A stretch of 64,000 nucleotides of DNA. It comes from Ulota crispa (lineage: Eukaryota > Streptophyta > Bryopsida > Orthotrichales > Orthotrichaceae). Each line of letters opens with the position of its first letter. The stretch's first letter is position 1. The notes beneath the pieces were generated by a model that made no database searches, had not been told where the DNA came from, and worked only from the letters and a program-made list of their open reading frames with translations. The stretch lies in the NCBI GenBank assembly GCA_963920765.1, contig OY987242.1, positions 30,280,002 to 30,344,001 of the forward strand, in the 5' to 3' direction. This document shows, piece after piece, positions 60,101-64,000 of the stretch. The translations under genes were made by a program, and so were the position numbers.

Positions 60101-63100
60101 CACCATAGAATTGCTCCACAAAGGAAACTTGGAGACGCCACTTCTTGTATGGAATGACATCAAACGCGCGGAGCTTCGAAAGGTGCAGTCACTTCCTTAA
60201 ATCCAAGCTATGCACGTGGGTTATTATTCGAATTACAAATAAAACATCTAGCATTTCGTCAGTGTTGTTTGAAGTTCTGCGGCCATTAGGTGGGGTTAGG
60301 CTTTTGTACCTATAACTGTATTTTACTCATTTGTTATTGTAGAAGGTCAACTTTGCAGGTGCGACCAAACTCTGCAATGAGTAGCTTTTATCTTGTAAAA
60401 CAACATTGTTTTCTTACCATTGTGGTCTATGAATAGTGAGGGGAGAGGATATTCAACCAATGTTCATCCCAGTTCATCGAGGGTGTGATTTGGCTTTGTG
60501 TTGAGCACAGTTTCTTCGGGATGAAATGGAGGAGTATTATGCAGCTTTAGAAACAAGTGATGATATTTGGTACAATGCGGCAGACGTTCAACTTGTCTAC
60601 TCCACTGCCAGCGAAGGAGGAGGTCAGTTTCGCAGGCACTAACGTTCTACTGAATCATCCGTCTTGTGTGTTGCTACTTGTCAAGCTAAATATTTTCCTT
60701 ACCTTGCGTGTTGCCACTGAGTGTTTGACCAGATCGGGGTTTACTTCTTGACTTGTATAAGCGGTTTCCATGACTTGCAGGGTCAGTTGTTAGAGGTATT
60801 CATCTCGAGCTTCTTGTTGACCATCAACCCCCTACGTACAGTCCTTACAGCTCTTTTTGGAAGGTAATTACATCCTAAACTATCCCTTGTATCAATTTTA
60901 TACTTCTTTATGGTTTGTCGATGCTAATCCAATAGAGAATTAGTTGGATATTGAGAGAATGTTATTAATCTACTGAGAAGGTCGTTCATGATCTGACAAT
61001 TTTATATTTTTGACTAGTTGTTGGAATACTGTACAGAAAACTCAGCTTGTTTGTAAAGCTACGTGAATCATTAAGCCATCATTATTGGTGTAAGGAATTT
61101 TTTCAAAGATCTTGTTAAAGACATATTGGAAATTCTCGAAGGCTTTTATGAAGTTGAGCAAAAAGAATGGTTAGTCTACTTTGAACATAGTAACCAGTAG
61201 AGACAACATGTTAAGTGTTTTTCAATGTTTAGATGCAGTCAGATCGCCATTTTTTCAAGGAAGTTTAGTTTTATATGTATTGACTTGTGAAACAGCTTGG
61301 AGACCCGACGTCTTTATTTCAGTCGGTGTACCAAGCCATGCTTCTGGGCTTCACGCCCTTGTTCGGCAGCAACAATTTACCTGAAATTGATCTCCGCCTG
61401 GCAGTACATGTGTTGACCTGGATCTACGAGCGCTATACTGACGATGTCATCAGTTGTATGGATGCGTTGAATGTCATCGAGGTAATCAATCCACCTTTAG
61501 TGTAATGTCCTTCAAATTTTGTTTGCGTTGTACTTCTAAAAGGGTGATTAAAGATAGCGGGGGTTGATGGCTGTCTACCCTCTTTCAAGTATCTTTGATG
61601 ATAGTATTTGATCAGAATCTCTGCTGAATATGCACTTTTCAAAAGTCTTGTACATTTTCAGCAACTTTGGTGTCAATTGGTTGGGGTTTGTTTCTCCTAA
61701 TTTAGTCGTCGTTTTCAGGCAGAGTTTCAGCTGGAAATCTTTCGTCCAGGTGATAATGAAGGTTTTGGTGGTGTTGAATGTGTAGCACAGACAGTGGTGG
61801 GGATGCTACGAGAAGTGGTAAAGAGTGAGCACGAAGTATTTGTGTTCAAGCTCATCATTTTCCTGTTGGCTACATTGGAAAGAGGCAGTCGAGAGAACGT
61901 TGTACGTTTTATCCACGCTGGTGGAGCTACTGTTTTGGCAACTTTAATGGTGTTATCTGCAGAGAAGGTAATATATTTGCATTGGTCATCTCTGTGAATG
62001 TGACTGCGTACCAGTCCAAATTTTCAAAAAAACTCGGCAGAGAGTTCCTTTTTGCCCATCCGTAGTGAAAATTTATCTCATGCTTTTGCAGGAATTCCTC
62101 AGAAATAAGTGTATCTGATGAAGTAAACTTTGCCCCCTGTTCTGGTTTTTGTTTTGCAGAGTTGTAAGAATAAGATGGAATTTGAAAGCGATGGCTGGAC
62201 AAGCAAGGGTGCTTTGGCACAGGGTCAGTATGAGATCCTCAATTACGTGGGCTCGGATGGAAGTGCAAGGATGGTGAAGGTTCCGTCTGCCATGGCCAGA
62301 GGAATTTCAGGAAAACCCACTGAAGACGGCAGCCTGGACGCCAAGGATGGGATTAGGTGGCAGGACAGGAAAGTCCCTCCCAAAATTCAGCTGGGCTTAG
62401 TCTTGGACAAAATCGAGACTCTTGTGAGGTGTTATTTCAAAACTTTCCTTACACTCCCAATTTCAGTTTTGGAGCCATGTATGTGCCACCTCTTCATGCT
62501 CATTTCTGTGACTTAAACTAGTCCAATTCTTGCATTGAAAAAACGAAGGTAATATATATGAAAAAAAACTTCATCACTTGAGGCATTGTTTGGCGCGGTA
62601 TGGCAGATTATCTGGTGACCTTGTTAGCAATAAGCAGTTTTTTCCACCGTCGGCTGCTGTGTTGAGCCTCTCTAAGAAAGAGATTCTATGCCAACTGGTG
62701 CAAGTGCTACTTCGGCTGAAGTCCCCTGAATTTGGCAGGTATATAGATTTGTTCCAATTTCGTGGTTTTCTAGACCAAAAAATGTTGGGATTGAAGGGAA
62801 ATCGTCTATTTCTATGAACTCTCTTTTCTCGTCTAAATTTTTTTTTTGCTGATCAAACTTCACGGTCAGGGTATTAGAGATTATATCGACTATCGCAAGA
62901 GAAAACAAGAATGCAATGTCGAAGCTTTACTCGCTGGGTGCTTTTGAGATCCTTCTGTGGAAATTCCTTGCTGGGGATATCGTAGACTCAGAGAAAGACA
63001 TGATCTGCAAGTTCTTGTTGCAATGCCATCTGGAGCAGGTATTCTGCTGTAATTTCCAGTTTGTAATTTTCTGATGAAATATGTTTTTAGTTCTTCAATT

Positions 63101-63690
63101 TAGCCAAGCGATATATATCTTTCTGAAAAGTTATCACTAACAACCTGTTTTTTACATTTTGTCTGGTTTTATGACTTCAATTGTATGGATGTACCTTTGG
63201 TGGCAGGATCAAGAGACTATACTTACGAGCACTGAAATTGACCTATCAGCTTGTAACGGTAGTGCACTTCGGCTCTACTTACCTGATGGACTTATTTTGA
63301 GGCTTATGTCTGAGGTATGACCATTTTCTACTACTTATAAGATTCTGTCACCCATAGGTGACATCTTACGTAGCACATGCAAGATGACATGGCGATGAAG
63401 AAGCACTTTTTTTTTCCCCCTGAGAACAGTATCTTATTGTACGTTCAATATGGTAATACCAAAGATTTACTCGTTTTGGGTGCAGGATATGGATTCATAT
63501 AAAGTCTTTGCAACAGTATTAGATACTGAGGAAGATGCACCTGATATTATCTGGAACATGGACATGCGGAAACGCTTGCTGGATCATCTTACCTCTGAGC
63601 TGGAGGTTTATGTGAAAGTTCGTGCCAAGGATGCCAAGGCACTTTATTCGCACACTCCTCGAGCTCCTATATACTACCCTGAGTTAGCTG
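54200..63690 (+). CDS. GRV2: RME-8/GRV2-like DnaJ-domain endosomal protein, N-terminal half (26 exons), runs off the window
   Basis: Large peripheral endosome protein (DNAJC13/RME-8; GRV2/KAM2 in Arabidopsis) that recruits Hsc70 to endosomal membranes for sorting. Exons: 54200-54518, 54648-54769, 55096-55254, 55418-55501, 56075-56211, 56396-56618, 57031-57138, 57366-57435, 57750-57874, 58077-58187, 58371-58472, 58696-58776, 58983-59062, 59199-59262, 59645-59707, 59926-59973, 60066-60182, 60511-60622, 60781-60863, 61296-61481, 61719-61967, 62160-62428, 62607-62738, 62870-63038, 63207-63314, 63486-63690; about 1175 residues with phases closing. Similarity is moderate: N-terminal PH-like repeats (ETIRFCCEARTSLLTALL; KRTLCITKHLLIE), armadillo-like helices, an IWY/VWN segment, KLYSLGAFEILLW, and DAPDIIWNMDMR...YYPEL just before where the J domain should follow. 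The GYF-like region (about 62170-62400) is hard to recognise. The start ATG follows an in-frame stop. The J domain and C-terminus are outside the window. Confidence 0.82.
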
Positions 63691-64000
63691 GTAAGTTCAG
63701 ATTTGGCTTTTCATTGCACATACATTTATCACATTATCATCAACTGTAACACACTTGTCACACGTCCAAAGTACCAGTAAAAGCTTTTTTGGGACTTTAA
63801 ACAGTCAGGTTGAAGAGTTCAAGGTGTATCCACAATTTGAAAGACCAAGCTTTAAATTGAAATCATGTTTAAGGTGGTCCAATGATTCTCAATAGCACAA
63901 ACTATTTGTTTGAGGGGTGTACTCAGGAAGTTTCAAACTCTATAGACGATATTCAAAATTACCATATAAGTACTTTAGCGAAACACCTGCATATTTAACC
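63691..64000 (+). other. Start of the next intron of the RME-8-like gene
   Basis: Follows the donor G|GTAAGT at 63690/63691. No further exon with a family match is seen before the window ends. Confidence 0.6.

Overview
This is a stretch of nuclear DNA from a green plant, almost certainly a streptophyte (land plant or charophyte alga). The evidence is three spliced single-copy-type genes: a tryptophan synthase alpha with a plastid-transit-like N-terminus, the largest subunit of RNA polymerase III, and an RME-8/GRV2-type endosomal DnaJ protein. Plant telo-box motifs (AAACCCTA) lie near all three genes, and there is a Ty1/copia element with 5'-TGTTG...CA-3' ends. Exons are of moderate GC; the DNA between genes is very AT-rich and packed with repeats. 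The species cannot be fixed from the sequence.

Layout. 1-2300: AT-rich, no recognisable gene. 2981-6953 (minus): complete nine-exon tryptophan synthase alpha gene, with its GC-rich 5' region up to about 7470. 7500-34600: a repeat-dominated desert. It holds TTAA-bounded inverted-repeat elements, a decayed but structurally complete copia retrotransposon (9783-15185), several foldback elements, a very AT-rich tract (about 21000-27500) with a periodic series of imperfect palindromes, a tRNA-derived SINE-like segment (about 29165-29450), a CACTA-type foldback element and two Tc1/mariner-like foldback elements. 36457-46884 (plus): complete 28-exon RNA polymerase III subunit 1 gene, preceded by a GC-rich leader from about 34880. 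46885-52900: another repeat cluster, including a Stowaway-like element that has itself been invaded. 52901-53115: a 25-bp minisatellite. 54200 to beyond the window end (plus): 26 exons of the RME-8-like gene, whose J domain must lie downstream.

The three genes have no functional link: amino-acid synthesis in the plastid, tRNA/5S transcription in the nucleus, and endosomal trafficking. The coding frames were built by hand by joining exons at GT-AG (once GC-AG) sites. The phases close for all exons, which is strong internal support.

The most interesting non-genic signal is a family of at least eight elements that begin TTAACCC(C/T)T(A/T)A and end with the inverse. They range from 91 to about 1190 bp, carry no protein, and sit on TTAA, the target expected of piggyBac-type transposition. 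Two of them abut through one shared TTAA, and one is nested in a Stowaway-like element. None of the elements could be checked against databases here.
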